Translations under genes and position numbers: made by a program
Assembly: GCA_002869565.1 (NCBI GenBank)
Contig: PKUJ01000026.1
Location: 634-58,795, forward strand
DNA length: 58,162 bases
Direction: 5' to 3'
DNA from: Arcobacter sp.
GTDB lineage: Bacteria; Campylobacterota; Campylobacteria; Campylobacterales; Arcobacteraceae
Part shown: positions 24,528 through 34,380 of the stretch, piece by piece
Layout: the number at the start of each line of letters is the position of its first letter
How positions within the stretch are numbered: the first letter of the stretch is position 1
Notes under the pieces: model-generated
The model's input: the letters and a program-made list of their open reading frames with translations, nothing else
The model's database searches: none
Told to the model about the DNA's origin: nothing

Positions 24528-26891
24528 ATGTTTAAAAATAGCTCTATAAAAATAAAGTTATTATCGACAGTAATTGGCTCAATTATTATTGCAGCAATTT
24601 TAATGCTTTTTGAATCAATTCATACGATGAAAGCTGGGGCAGAAGAAACAGCAAAACTTACTGCCGAGAATTCTTACCAAGCAAAAGAAAAAGAACTTGA
24701 AAATTATGTCTCTTTAGCATATAAAACTATTGAATCATATCATAAAAGGACAGCTCAAGATAAAATACAAGTAGAAGTTGAAGGTTATCTAAAAGAGCAA
24801 ACTAATTACATCTTTTCAATTTTAGAGGGAGAATACAAGAAAAATAAAGATTTCTTATCTGAAGATGAAATGAAAAAAAGATTAAAGTCTATTTTAAATG
24901 ATACTAAATTTGGAAAATCAGGATATTTCTTTGTATATGACCCAAATGGTGTATGTATATCTCTACCACCCAAACCACAATTAGAAGGTAAAAATTTATC
25001 TCACCTAAAAGATACAAATGGAATATATATAATTAAAAGTTTGGTAAAACATGGAAACTCACCTAAAGGAGAGGGTTTTTTAAATTATTTATGGGATAAG
25101 CCAGGATTTAATAAACCTCAACCAAAAGTTTCTTATGTGAAAATGTTTAAACCTTTTAATTGGATTGTTGGAACAGGTGCATATATCGATGATATTTCAG
25201 AAAAAATGAAAAAAGAAGCTTTGCAAGCAGTTAAGAATATGTCCTATGGTAAAACAGGCTATTTTTGGATAAATGACTCAAATCACACAGTCTTAATGCA
25301 TGGAGCTAAAGATTCTTTAGTTGGTAAAAACTTAGTTGACTTAAAAGATAAAAAAGGTACTTATCTTTATAGAGAAATAGTAAAAACTGCAAATGCTAAA
25401 AAAGAAGGTGGCATAGTAAAATATTTCTGGTCAATACCAAAAATAGAAGGTGTTTTTGAAAAATTCTCTTATGTAAAAAAGTTTGAACCTTGGGATTTTA
25501 TTGTTGGAACGGGATCTTATGTTACAGATATTGAAGAACAGATACTAATTATGAAAGAAAGAACCACTAAGAGTATTAATTCATCTATAGTGCAAACAAT
25601 AATTCTTGTATTAATAATTATTGTTGTCTTAGCATTTATCTCACTTCTTATTATGAACAATATTATTGTAAAACCACTAAATAGATTTCAAGAAGGTTTA
25701 CTTCATTTTTTCAAATATGTAAATAAAGAAGAAAATAATATAAAACCTTTAGCTGTTACATCAAATGATGAAATTGGAATGATGTCATCCCTAATTAATG
25801 AAAATATTGAAAAAACAAAAAAAATTATAGAGCAAGATAATATTCTTATTGAAGATGTTAAAGAGATTGTAAATCATGTAGGGAATGGCTTCTTAGATAA
25901 AAGAATTACCAATACTACAAACAACGAATCACTTGAAGAATTAAAGTCCTTACTTAATAGTATGCTTGATAATATTCAAGATTTAGTTGGAATTAATATC
26001 AATTCACTAAGTAAAGTATTAGAAGAGTATGCAAATAGAAACTTCACTGAAAAGATTGATGCTTCTAATAGTGGTAAAATTGGTACGGATATCATTAATA
26101 TGAATAAAATGATTACAAAAATTTTACAAGATAATCAAGAAGATGGAATTAGTTTACAAGAGAGATCTAATCAACTTACATCAAATGTAAAAATATTAAA
26201 TGAAAACGCTAATAGTCAAGCAGCTTCATTAGAAGAAACAGCAGCTTCCATTGAGGAAATTACTGGAAATATAAAACAGACAAGTGAAAAAGCACAAGAG
26301 ATGTTACAAATATCTACTGCAACACAAGAATCTGCTCATGTTGGAAAAGAACTTGCAAGTAAAACAGTTAAATCTATGGATGAAATAAATGAAACAGTAA
26401 TTGCAATTAATGATGCAATTTCAGTAATTGACCAAATTGCATTTCAAACAAATATTTTATCTTTAAATGCTGCAGTTGAAGCTGCAACAGCAGGTGAAGC
26501 AGGGAAAGGTTTTGCAGTTGTTGCTCAAGAAGTAAGAAATTTGGCATCACGATCAGCTGAAGCTGCAAAAGAGATTAAAGATCTTGTAGAATCTGCCACA
26601 ATTAAAGCAGATGAAGGTAAAAAAATTAGTACTTCAATGATTGAAGGATTTACTTCTCTTGAAGAAAAAATTATCAATACAAGTAATTTAATTGATGATG
26701 TTACAAATGCAGCAAAAGAACAAAATACTGGAATGAGTCAAATTAGTGATGCAGTAAATCAACTTGATAGATTTACTCAAGAAAATGCATCTGTTGCAGA
26801 CAAAACTAATGATATTGCAAGAGAGACAAATGAAATAGCAGATGACATTGTAAAAAATGTAAATGAAAATAATTTTGATGGAAAAGCTTAA
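24528..26891 (+). CDS. Methyl-accepting chemotaxis protein with tandem Cache domains
   Basis: A 787-residue transmembrane chemoreceptor. First membrane helix about 10-30; periplasmic part about 35-350 with two Cache_2-type units, each with a GKxGYFxxxD start (about 130 and 240) and a FxPxxxIVGTGxYxxDI end. Second membrane helix about 358-380, then a HAMP-like linker, and a cytoplasmic signalling domain whose hairpin tip reads [32 protein letters not shown] type sequence (split here by its conserved core [15 protein letters not shown]). There is no C-terminal CheR/CheB pentapeptide. Cache_2 receptors commonly sense carboxylates or amino acids; the ligand is not evident. GAGGAGT is the ribosome binding site; TATAAT at 24495-24500 is a likely -10 box. 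Confidence 0.93.
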   Translation: MFKNSSIKIKLLSTVIGSIIIAAILMLFESIHTMKAGAEETAKLTAENSYQAKEKELENYVSLAYKTIESYHKRTAQDKIQVEVEGYLKEQTNYIFSILEGEYKKNKDFLSEDEMKKRLKSILNDTKFGKSGYFFVYDPNGVCISLPPKPQLEGKNLSHLKDTNGIYIIKSLVKHGNSPKGEGFLNYLWDKPGFNKPQPKVSYVKMFKPFNWIVGTGAYIDDISEKMKKEALQAVKNMSYGKTGYFWINDSNHTVLMHGAKDSLVGKNLVDLKDKKGTYLYREIVKTANAKKEGGIVKYFWSIPKIEGVFEKFSYVKKFEPWDFIVGTGSYVTDIEEQILIMKERTTKSINSSIVQTIILVLIIIVVLAFISLLIMNNIIVKPLNRFQEGLLHFFKYVNKEENNIKPLAVTSNDEIGMMSSLINENIEKTKKIIEQDNILIEDVKEIVNHVGNGFLDKRITNTTNNESLEELKSLLNSMLDNIQDLVGININSLSKVLEEYANRNFTEKIDASNSGKIGTDIINMNKMITKILQDNQEDGISLQERSNQLTSNVKILNENANSQAASLEETAASIEEITGNIKQTSEKAQEMLQISTATQESAHVGKELASKTVKSMDEINETVIAINDAISVIDQIAFQTNILSLNAAVEAATAGEAGKGFAVVAQEVRNLASRSAEAAKEIKDLVESATIKADEGKKISTSMIEGFTSLEEKIINTSNLIDDVTNAAKEQNTGMSQISDAVNQLDRFTQENASVADKTNDIARETNEIADDIVKNVNENNFDGKA

Positions 26892-26904
26892 TAGCTTTTC
26901 CATC
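26877..26904. terminator. Hairpin at the end of the chemoreceptor gene
   Basis: Perfect 12-base arms (GATGGAAAAGCT / AGCTTTTCCATC) around TAAT, overlapping the stop codon. No T tract follows, so it may act in mRNA stability instead of termination. Confidence 0.55.
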
Positions 26905-26951
26905 ACTCTGCGTAGACATAATAAAGTAATTTTAAGATAATATTATGTTCA

Positions 26952-27629
26952 ATGAAACTTTTAGATAAAAAACACTGCATATATTTACTTGATGAAGATA
27001 ATTTTGATTTCCCTGATCTAGAAATGATGAATGATGATTTAGTGGCTATTGGAGGAGATTTTCACCCACAAAGAATTTTGAATGCCTATGAAAAAGGGAT
27101 ATTTCCTTGGTTTATAGATGAATATAATCATATACACTGGTATAGCCCTCAAAAAAGGATGGTTTTATATCCTGAAGAATTAAAAATTTCAAAAAGTATA
27201 AAAAAAGCTATAAAGAATAAAGGTTTTATAATTAAGTCAAATGAAAATTTTGAACAAGTTATAAAAAACTGTGCAAATATAAAAAGAAAACATGAAGATG
27301 AAACTTGGATAGATGAAAACTTCATTCAAGCATATACAAATCTCCATAAATTAGGTATTGCATTTTCAATTGAATGTTATTTAGAAGAAGAACTTGTAGG
27401 AGGATTATATGTGGTTCTAATCGATGATATATTTTGTGGGGAGAGTATGTTTAGTAAAGAATCAAATGCCTCAAAAATAGCATTTTATCATCTATGTCAA
27501 CAAGCAAAAGAAAATGGAATTAAACTTATTGATTGTCAAGTTTATAATGAGCATTTAGCAACTTTAGGTGCAAAAGAAATAAGTCGAAATAAATATTTTC
27601 AAATTTTAAATAAAGAATTAATTTTATGA
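26952..27629 (+). CDS. aat: Leucyl/phenylalanyl-tRNA-protein transferase
   Basis: A 225-residue enzyme that adds Leu or Phe to proteins with N-terminal Arg or Lys, marking them for ClpS/ClpAP. The family landmarks are obvious: DLVAIGGDFHPQRILNAYEKGIFPWF is present as the blocks LVAIGGD and AYEKGIFPW, followed by HWYSPQKRMVLYPEEL, DETWIDENFIQAY, and DIFCGESMFSKESNASKIAF. Length is normal. Its stop overlaps the start of the next gene by four bases. No clpS or clpA is nearby. Confidence 0.94.
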   Translation: MKLLDKKHCIYLLDEDNFDFPDLEMMNDDLVAIGGDFHPQRILNAYEKGIFPWFIDEYNHIHWYSPQKRMVLYPEELKISKSIKKAIKNKGFIIKSNENFEQVIKNCANIKRKHEDETWIDENFIQAYTNLHKLGIAFSIECYLEEELVGGLYVVLIDDIFCGESMFSKESNASKIAFYHLCQQAKENGIKLIDCQVYNEHLATLGAKEISRNKYFQILNKELIL

Positions 27630-29623
27630 TTAAAATTGTAACTCTACTATTAACTATAAATTTTTTATTTGCTGGAAATACAGAATTAACAAAAAAAGAA
27701 ATGAATTTCATAACTGAATATTCAAATCTTAAATGGTCAAAAATCGAACTTACTGAAAATGAAAAAAAGTGGATTAATGAAAAACATAAAGTAAAAATCT
27801 TGATTGGAGATTGGGCGCCATACCTATATTTTGAAAATAATATTCCAAAAGGAATTGCGGTAGATTATATAAATTTAATTTCTAAAAAGAATAATTTTCA
27901 AGTAGAATTTGAAAGTAAATATACTTTTTCTCAAGGACTTCAATTACTTAAAAACCAAAAAGAAATTGATCTAATAACAATTCTTACAAATACAAAAGAA
28001 AGAAGCAAAGATATAATATTTACAAAAAATTATCTTATGGATAGTTGGGTAATTATTACAAAAACAAATGAAAAATACATAGGAGGACTTTCGGACTTAT
28101 ATGGGAAAGTTATTGCCACAACAAAAGGTTACGTATACAATAATATTATAAAAAAGCAATTCCCTCAAATAAAAATAAAATCATATGATAAAGATGAAAA
28201 TGCAATTTTAGCTGTATCAACAGGACAAGCAAATGCCTATATAGGAATTGTTGCAGTTTCCACGTACATAATACAAAAATATAATATATCAAATCTAAAA
28301 ATAGCAGCTCCGGCAGGACTAGAACCTAATATAAATGCAATGGGAATAAGAAAAGATTGGCCAGAATTAGCTAGCATAATAAATAAAAGTTTAGAAGCTA
28401 TGCCAGCAGAAATGCATAATCTTATTCATCATCATTCTTTATCAGTTAATTATAATCATGGGATACCTAAAGAAAAAATATGGATGTGGGGATTCATAAT
28501 TTTTGGAATAGTTCTGTCAGTTATACTTGTTCTTCAAAATAATAATAGAAAATTAAAACAACTTATTAACTCCACAATCGAAGCAGTTATAATATTTAAA
28601 GATGGAAAATTAATACAAGCAAATGATAGACTTTTAAAATTGTATGGTTGTGATTCTATAAAAGAAATAAAAGGTAAAGATATTTATAATTTTGTTGATA
28701 AAAAACAGCATTTTTTGTTAAAAAGAAATTTACATATTTCAAAAGGTCCATACGAATTAAATCTAATAAATAAAAAAGGAGAATTATCTCCTGCTCTTGT
28801 AAAAGGAACATATATAGGCGATGGCAAAATAATAAGTACAATAATTGACCTAACAGAATTGAAAAAAGCTCAAAATAAACTTAAGATATTAAATGAAAAC
28901 CTTGAAAAAGAAGTATCTAAACAAGTAGAAGAAAATAGAATAAAAGATAAAATGCTATTTCATCAAGCAAAACTTGCATCAATGGGGGAGATGATAAATA
29001 ATATTGCCCATCAATGGAGACAGCCTTTATCAAGTATAAATTCAATTGTAGTGGTTATGGATAGTATATTAAAAAAAGATAATATTAAAAATAAAAAATT
29101 AGAAAAAAATTTTTGTGATATTGAACTACAAACTAAATATATGTCAGATACAATTGAAAACTTTAGAAACTTTTTTCAACCAAATAAACAAAAAGAAGAT
29201 TTTCTTTTAAGTCATGCAGTAACGCAAACTTTAAAAATTATTGAAACGAATTTTCAAAGAAATCAAATAGAATTAAATTTAGAAATAAAATTAGATAAAA
29301 ATATAAAAGGATATTCAGGAGAATTAACTCAAGTTTTAATTACTATACTTAATAATTCCAAAGATGCATTAAAAAACTCAAATATAGAAAATCCAAAAAT
29401 ACTTATAAAAATTGAAAATAATATTACAATAGAAGATAACGCTGGCGGAATAAAAATTGATGCTTTAGAAAAAATATTTGAACCATATTTTACTACAAAA
29501 CATCCAAGTGAAGGTATTGGAATCGGACTTTATATGGCTAAAATGATTGTAGAAAATTCTTTTTATGGGATGTTAAAAGTTGAGAATACAAAAAATGGAG
29601 CAAAATTTACTATAGATATATAA
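27626..29623 (+). CDS. Histidine kinase with periplasmic solute-binding (SBP_bac_3) input and PAS domain
   Basis: A 665-residue membrane-bound kinase. A signal peptide (to about residue 17) leads into a periplasmic domain of the amino-acid-binding-protein type (about 50-265, starting VKILIGDWAPYLYFENN). One membrane helix (about 287-307), then a PAS domain (about 315-410), a coiled coil, and a kinase core with H-box MINNIAHQWRQPLSSINS, N-box TILNNSKDAL, and glycine motifs EDNAGGI and GIGIGLYMAK. No response regulator is adjacent. The start overlaps aat by four bases, an odd pairing of a protein-degradation enzyme with a sensor. Ligand likely an amino acid or related small molecule. Confidence 0.9.
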   Translation: MIKIVTLLLTINFLFAGNTELTKKEMNFITEYSNLKWSKIELTENEKKWINEKHKVKILIGDWAPYLYFENNIPKGIAVDYINLISKKNNFQVEFESKYTFSQGLQLLKNQKEIDLITILTNTKERSKDIIFTKNYLMDSWVIITKTNEKYIGGLSDLYGKVIATTKGYVYNNIIKKQFPQIKIKSYDKDENAILAVSTGQANAYIGIVAVSTYIIQKYNISNLKIAAPAGLEPNINAMGIRKDWPELASIINKSLEAMPAEMHNLIHHHSLSVNYNHGIPKEKIWMWGFIIFGIVLSVILVLQNNNRKLKQLINSTIEAVIIFKDGKLIQANDRLLKLYGCDSIKEIKGKDIYNFVDKKQHFLLKRNLHISKGPYELNLINKKGELSPALVKGTYIGDGKIISTIIDLTELKKAQNKLKILNENLEKEVSKQVEENRIKDKMLFHQAKLASMGEMINNIAHQWRQPLSSINSIVVVMDSILKKDNIKNKKLEKNFCDIELQTKYMSDTIENFRNFFQPNKQKEDFLLSHAVTQTLKIIETNFQRNQIELNLEIKLDKNIKGYSGELTQVLITILNNSKDALKNSNIENPKILIKIENNITIEDNAGGIKIDALEKIFEPYFTTKHPSEGIGIGLYMAKMIVENSFYGMLKVENTKNGAKFTIDI

Positions 29624-29745
29624 GTATTTAAATAAATATAGTTTTCTTTATAATAACTTATAAGTATATATAAGTATCTTTTTTTTTAACTAAAACTTAT
29701 AAAACTTTTGATACAAATTATAAATTAATTTTATAAAGGAAACTC

Positions 29746-30768
29746 ATGTCAAAAAAAATCCTATCAATATTTATAAGTATTTTTACACTTATGCTTTTTG
29801 TAACAAGTTCCCAAGCTCAAATAGGGAAAGTAAGCGGTGGTTCAGAACATGAAATGCCGGGTTGGTTTAAAGAGAGTTTTCTTGATTTAGCAGAAGATGT
29901 AGAAGAAGCAAAAGATTCTAACAAGCATGTAATATTATTTATGTCTTTAGATTTTTGCCCATATTGTACAAAAATGTTAAATGATAATTTTGTTCTTAGT
30001 GCAAAAAACCAAAAATATATTCAAAATAATTTTGATGTGATTGGTATTAACATAAAAGGTTCAAGAGAACTTGTAATCAATGAAGATACTACAATGACAG
30101 AAAAAGAGTATGCTAATTTTTTAAAAGTAAAATATACACCTACGATTATCTTCTTAAACAAAAAAAATGAAGTAGTTGTAAGGCTAAATGGTTATAGATC
30201 AGAAGAAACATTTAAACTAGTACTTGATTTTGTAAAAAATGAAGAATATAAAAATATGAGTTTAAGCCAATATCTAGATAAAGTGAAAAATAAAACACTT
30301 TATACTCTTAAAACAAATAAAATGTTCAAAGATATAAAAGACCTTTCAAAAGTAAAAGGCCCTCTTGCAGTTATATTTGAAGATGGTAGCTGTACTCAAT
30401 GTGATTATTTACATAATGTAACACTAAAAAACAAAGATGTTCAAAAAGAATTATCAAAAGTTACAGTTGTAAGACTTGATGCAATGTCAAAAGAAAAAAT
30501 AACTTCACCTGATGGTACAAGAACAACTCCATATGAATGGACAAAACAAATAAAACTTGATTATAGACCTGGAGTTTTATTATTTGATGAGGGTAAAGAA
30601 AAAGCAAGAATAGATGCACTTTTATACAGTTTTCATTTTAAAGAAATGATAAGATATATAAGTGGAAAATACTATAAAGAGTACAGTACATATTTAGATT
30701 ATCTAGGTCCTAGACAAGATGAACTTTTAAAACAAGGGCTAAATATTGATTTATCCGATAAAATTTAA
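29746..30768 (+). CDS. Exported tandem thioredoxin-fold protein (SoxW-like)
   Basis: A 340-residue periplasmic protein with a signal peptide (cleavage after SSQA, residue 24). Two thioredoxin-fold units: the first has CPYC at 71-74 in FMSLDFCPYCTKM and a cis-Pro in YTPTIIFL; the second has CTQC at 216-219 and RPGVLLFD. Both active sites are intact dithiols, so it is probably a reductase or isomerase for periplasmic substrates. Similar proteins accompany Sox or cytochrome maturation genes; none are here. AAAGGAAA is the ribosome binding site. The EAL gene follows after 25 bases. Confidence 0.85.
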   Translation: MSKKILSIFISIFTLMLFVTSSQAQIGKVSGGSEHEMPGWFKESFLDLAEDVEEAKDSNKHVILFMSLDFCPYCTKMLNDNFVLSAKNQKYIQNNFDVIGINIKGSRELVINEDTTMTEKEYANFLKVKYTPTIIFLNKKNEVVVRLNGYRSEETFKLVLDFVKNEEYKNMSLSQYLDKVKNKTLYTLKTNKMFKDIKDLSKVKGPLAVIFEDGSCTQCDYLHNVTLKNKDVQKELSKVTVVRLDAMSKEKITSPDGTRTTPYEWTKQIKLDYRPGVLLFDEGKEKARIDALLYSFHFKEMIRYISGKYYKEYSTYLDYLGPRQDELLKQGLNIDLSDKI

Positions 30769-30793
30769 TAAATAAAAAAATTAAGGGTTAATT

Positions 30794-31873
30794 ATGTCTT
30801 GTGATAAATGTAATGAAAAATATCTACTAGAAAATAGTTTTGGAATTATATATTTCATAAGTGAATTTCAAGAATTAAGAGATAAAACTATAATTTTATT
30901 GAAAGAACTCAATATAGAGAATCAAAATAAAAATGGTTTAGTAAGTATTATTACACAAGACACAAAGAGCTTTTTTTCTGAAAATCTCAATAAAATTCAA
31001 ACATATTTTAATCAAAAAGAGATGAATGATATAAAAATTTATATATCAAATAATGAAACTGAATTTGATTTTCAATCTGCACTATCAGCTAAACCTATGC
31101 AACTATATATAAATCTTTTTAAAGATAAAGATTTCTTTGATATTCTAAATACTGAATCATTAACATCACATTTTCAAGCTATTATCGATATTAAAAAAAA
31201 CAAAATATTTGGCTATGAAACACTAATACGTGGAGTAAAAGATGATGGTAGTTTAATATATCCTAATATTTTATTTGATGCATCAAGACGTAATGATATG
31301 AACTTTAAACTTGATAAACTATGTAGAGAGTCATCTCTTAAGACAGCTGCTGCTAAAAAAATCTCAAAATATATTTTCATAAATTTCTTGCCAACTTCAA
31401 TATATGATCCAGAATTTTGTTTAAATACAACTGTTAAATGGGCAAATCAACTAGATTTTGATCCATCTAAAATTGTTTTTGAAGTTGTAGAAACAGAAAA
31501 AATAGAAGATCAAGAACATTTAAAAAATATTTTACAATTTTATAGAGATAAAGGTTTTAAAATAGCTTTAGATGATGTAGGAGAAGGATACTCAAATCTT
31601 AATATGTTGATAGAATTAAGACCCGATATAATCAAAATTGATCGAAAGATTATTACCGATATATCATCAAATACTTTAAAACAGTCAGTATATAAAGCAT
31701 TATACACTATAGCAAAAGAGCATGGAATTACTGTTCTAGCAGAAGGGGTAGAAACCCTTGAAGAATTAGAAACCGTAAAATCATTAGGTGTTGATTTAGT
31801 TCAAGGTTACTATTTTGCTAAACCCACTGCTGAACCTATTAGAAAAATAAATAAAGATATATTATTTAGTTAG
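30794..31873 (+). CDS. EAL-domain cyclic-di-GMP phosphodiesterase with N-terminal CxxC
   Basis: A 359-residue cytoplasmic protein. The C-terminal EAL domain (about 120-355) has its signature as YETLIRG (Glu142), Asn in IFINFLP, Glu in FEVVETE, the double Asp in IALDDVGEGYSN, Lys in IIKIDRK and AEGVET; the residues needed for catalysis appear present, although EAL reads ETL. The N-terminal 115 residues form an unrecognised domain beginning with MSCDKCNEKY, a CxxC that could bind metal or respond to redox. It follows the tandem thioredoxin gene by 25 bases and overlaps a convergent TlpA-like gene by 12, so the setting is redox-related. Confidence 0.88.
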   Translation: MSCDKCNEKYLLENSFGIIYFISEFQELRDKTIILLKELNIENQNKNGLVSIITQDTKSFFSENLNKIQTYFNQKEMNDIKIYISNNETEFDFQSALSAKPMQLYINLFKDKDFFDILNTESLTSHFQAIIDIKKNKIFGYETLIRGVKDDGSLIYPNILFDASRRNDMNFKLDKLCRESSLKTAAAKKISKYIFINFLPTSIYDPEFCLNTTVKWANQLDFDPSKIVFEVVETEKIEDQEHLKNILQFYRDKGFKIALDDVGEGYSNLNMLIELRPDIIKIDRKIITDISSNTLKQSVYKALYTIAKEHGITVLAEGVETLEELETVKSLGVDLVQGYYFAKPTAEPIRKINKDILFS

Positions 31874-32356
31874 TAACATTCTAGAATATAGTCCTAAAGT
31901 ACTAGTATAACCTACTTCGCTAAATGTTAGATTTTTTTCTTTGTCATATATAAGTGTTGTAGGAAAAGCTTTAATATTAAACTTACGTGAATAAAAACCA
32001 TCTTTATCATTTACGACTCTAAAGTTGAGATTATGTTCTTTTAAATAATTTTTTATCTCTTTTTTAGTTCCAGATTGAACTGCAATAGTTATCACTTGAT
32101 AATCTTTTGAAATTTTTTCAATATTAGCAGATTCGAATTTACAAATAGGACACCAAGTTGCCCAAAAATGTATTAATAAAGGTTTAGTACTATCTATTGT
32201 GTATTTTGTATCATCAAGAAGTTTAAAAGAATTCATATCAAGTTTCTGTTTATTTAAATCAAGTGATTTATAATAACTTATCACATTCATAGCAATTGTT
32301 ATTGTAACAATAATTATTAAACCCTCTTTTAAATATTTTTTTATTTTCTCTTTCAT
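31862..32356 (-). CDS. Membrane-anchored TlpA/ResA-like thioredoxin
   Basis: A 164-residue protein with one N-terminal membrane anchor (about 12-28) and a periplasmic thioredoxin domain with FWATWCPICK (Cys69, Cys72) and a cis-Pro in AFPTTLIY. The TlpA/ResA/ScsD type reduces disulfides in periplasmic proteins, for example during cytochrome c maturation. Its 3' end overlaps the EAL gene on the other strand by 12 bases. It is divergent from the peroxiredoxin gene, with a 200-base region between that contains a perfect palindrome. Confidence 0.87.
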   Translation of the reverse strand: MKEKIKKYLKEGLIIIVTITIAMNVISYYKSLDLNKQKLDMNSFKLLDDTKYTIDSTKPLLIHFWATWCPICKFESANIEKISKDYQVITIAVQSGTKKEIKNYLKEHNLNFRVVNDKDGFYSRKFNIKAFPTTLIYDKEKNLTFSEVGYTSTLGLYSRMLLTK

Positions 32357-32442
32357 CTTTCACCTTACTTTATATTTTACAAATATCTAATCTAATTATA
32401 GTTTCTTATAGTTAGTACTATGTTAAGAGAAAAATTAATGTT

Positions 32443-32479
32443 AAATTACTAAAGGATAATTTTTATCCTTTAGTAATTT
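32443..32479. terminator. Perfect 17-base inverted repeat between divergent genes
   Basis: AAATTACTAAAGGATAA / TTATCCTTTAGTAATTT with a 3-base loop, followed by TTATT on the plus strand. It has terminator form, yet lies between two divergent starts, where no known transcript ends. A small plus-strand RNA starting near 32390-32420, or an operator, would explain it. Confidence 0.6.
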
Positions 32480-32556
32480 TTATTAATATTACTTTAAAAC
32501 TATTTATATATACTTCCAATACAAAAAAACAAAACATAATAAAAAAAGGAAATTAC

Positions 32557-33153
32557 ATGTTAGTAACAAAAAAAGCTCCAGATTTCACAGCGAAAGCTGT
32601 ACTTGCGGATGGTCAAATCGTTGAAGGTTTTAATTTATATGACAATATTGGTGAAAAAGGTGCAGTATTATTTTTCTGGCCTTTAGATTTTACATTTGTT
32701 TGTCCATCAGAAATTATTGCATTTTCAAAAAGAGTAGATGATTTTAAAGAAAGAGGTATTCAAGTTATTGGTTGTTCAATTGATTCAGAGTTTGCACACT
32801 TTGCGTGGAGAGAGACGCCAGTTGAACAAGGTGGAATAGGAAGAGTTAAGTTCCCAATGGTTGCAGACATTACAAAACAAATTGCAAAAGATTATGATGT
32901 TTTATTAGATGAAGCAGTAGCTCTTAGAGGTTCTTTTTTAATTGATAAAGACGGAACTATTAGACATGCCGTAATCAATGACTTGCCATTAGGAAGAAAT
33001 ATTGACGAAATGATAAGAATGGTAGATACTATGATATTTACAAATGAACATGGTGAAGTTTGTCCTGCAGGTTGGGCAAAAGGTGATGAGGGTATGAAAG
33101 CTTCTACTGAAGGTGTAGCTGAATACTTAAGTAAAAATGAAAATAATTTATAG
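32557..33153 (+). CDS. 2-Cys peroxiredoxin
   Basis: A 198-residue typical 2-Cys peroxiredoxin of the AhpC/Prx1 group. Peroxidatic Cys49 in DFTFVCPSEI and resolving Cys169 in GEVCPAGW; the GGIG and C-terminal motifs that make such enzymes sensitive to overoxidation are partly present (GGIG at 92-95). It detoxifies hydrogen peroxide and organic peroxides. AAAAGGAAA precedes the ATG. The thioredoxin gene starts eight bases after its stop and supplies the obvious electron donor. Confidence 0.93.
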   Translation: MLVTKKAPDFTAKAVLADGQIVEGFNLYDNIGEKGAVLFFWPLDFTFVCPSEIIAFSKRVDDFKERGIQVIGCSIDSEFAHFAWRETPVEQGGIGRVKFPMVADITKQIAKDYDVLLDEAVALRGSFLIDKDGTIRHAVINDLPLGRNIDEMIRMVDTMIFTNEHGEVCPAGWAKGDEGMKASTEGVAEYLSKNENNL

Positions 33154-33161
33154 GAAATAAA

Positions 33162-33479
33162 ATGTCAAAATATTTAGAATTAAATCAAAGTAATATAAAA
33201 GAAACTATTGAGGAAGGCGTTGCATTAGTAGACTTTTGGGCACCATGGTGTGGACCTTGTAGAATGATTGCTCCCGTAATTGAACAATTAGCAGAGCAGT
33301 ACGAAGGTAAAGCAAAGATATGTAAAGTAAATACGGAAGAAGAGCAAGATTTAACAGTACAATATGGAATTAGATCAATACCAACTATTCTTTTTTTCAA
33401 AGATGGTGAAATTGTAGATCAATTAATTGGAGCTACAACAAAAGTTGCTCTTGAAGAAAAAATAAATAAATATTTATAA
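33162..33479 (+). CDS. Thioredoxin
   Basis: A 105-residue cytoplasmic thioredoxin with the classical active site WAPWCGPCRM (Cys30, Cys33), an ISxIPTILFFKDG-like cis-Pro segment (RSIPTILFFKDGE) and the C-terminal helix. It is encoded directly behind the peroxiredoxin, eight bases apart, and very likely reduces it. No thioredoxin reductase is nearby. A clear terminator follows. Confidence 0.95.
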   Translation: MSKYLELNQSNIKETIEEGVALVDFWAPWCGPCRMIAPVIEQLAEQYEGKAKICKVNTEEEQDLTVQYGIRSIPTILFFKDGEIVDQLIGATTKVALEEKINKYL

Positions 33480-33484
33480 AACAT

Positions 33485-33514
33485 AAAAAAGACAAGGAAA
33501 ACCTTGTCTTTTTT
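33485..33514. terminator. Bidirectional rho-independent terminator
   Basis: GACAAGG / CCTTGTC with an AAAA loop, flanked by A6 and T7 tracts. Serves the peroxiredoxin-thioredoxin operon and the convergent exporter gene. Confidence 0.88.
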
Positions 33515-33518
33515 ACAA

Positions 33519-34139
33519 TTATTCTAAAGCTAATTTTATTCCTAAAGCTGCTAAAAGTGTACCTGCAATTCTATCTATATATTTTTTAAAGTGTAAATAA
33601 ACTTTTTGAGTCTTCTTAGTAGATAATAAGAAAACTACCATACAATACCAAGTTACATCAATAACAAAAGCAATTAAACATAAAAATATTTCTCCATAAG
33701 AAGGCAATGTTTCAGGTAACAATGCAGCAAAGATACTTCCTAATATAATGGCCGTTTTAGGATTACTAATTTGTGTTAAAAAACCAAAAAGTACAGCCTT
33801 AAGAAAACTTTTTGAACTCTTTTCCAATTTCATATCCATGGACAAAGGTTCATCAGAATGTTTCCATATCTTATATGCCAAATAAAGTAAATATATCCCA
33901 CCTAAAATTTTAAAAAAACCATACAAAAATGGTACAGCTTCAAATAATGCATATAAACCAAAAATAGCCAATAAAGTAAAGAAAACTGCACCTAATCCCA
34001 ATCCAATAGAAATACCAATACCTTCTAAAATAGGTTTTGAAACAGCAGTTTTTGCAACTAAAATAAAACTAGGACCAGGACTTATTGTTCCAAATATGAA
34101 TACAATAGAAATAGCTAAAAGAAAAGAATACTCACCCAT
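33519..34139 (-). CDS. LysE/RhtB family exporter
   Basis: A 206-residue inner-membrane protein with about six hydrophobic segments. The N-terminal FIFGTISPGPSFILVAKTAV is the family signature (P-G-P-x8 region), followed by a GxxxG-rich second helix. LysE/RhtB proteins export amino acids such as homoserine, threonine or lysine; the substrate is not evident. It is a single gene, convergent with thioredoxin and divergent from a hypothetical gene. ATG at 34139; AGGTTGTATTT lies upstream as a weak ribosome binding site. Confidence 0.88.
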   Translation of the reverse strand: MGEYSFLLAISIVFIFGTISPGPSFILVAKTAVSKPILEGIGISIGLGLGAVFFTLLAIFGLYALFEAVPFLYGFFKILGGIYLLYLAYKIWKHSDEPLSMDMKLEKSSKSFLKAVLFGFLTQISNPKTAIILGSIFAALLPETLPSYGEIFLCLIAFVIDVTWYCMVVFLLSTKKTQKVYLHFKKYIDRIAGTLLAALGIKLALE

Positions 34140-34380
34140 AAATACAACCTTTATATAGGTGATTATATACTAAATTATATTATAAATTTGTGAGAATAAA
34201 AAATGATTTTATCATTTATATTATACCAGTTTCTTTTTCTTCATAGAGTGCTATATTTTGTAGTAAATTAAGCCTATTTTTTATTTTTGGACATTAAATA
34301 TCATCAATTAGAAGTTATTTATAAATACTTAGTTAATATTCTTTTACAAAAGTACTTAAAATACAATGAAGATGCTCTAA

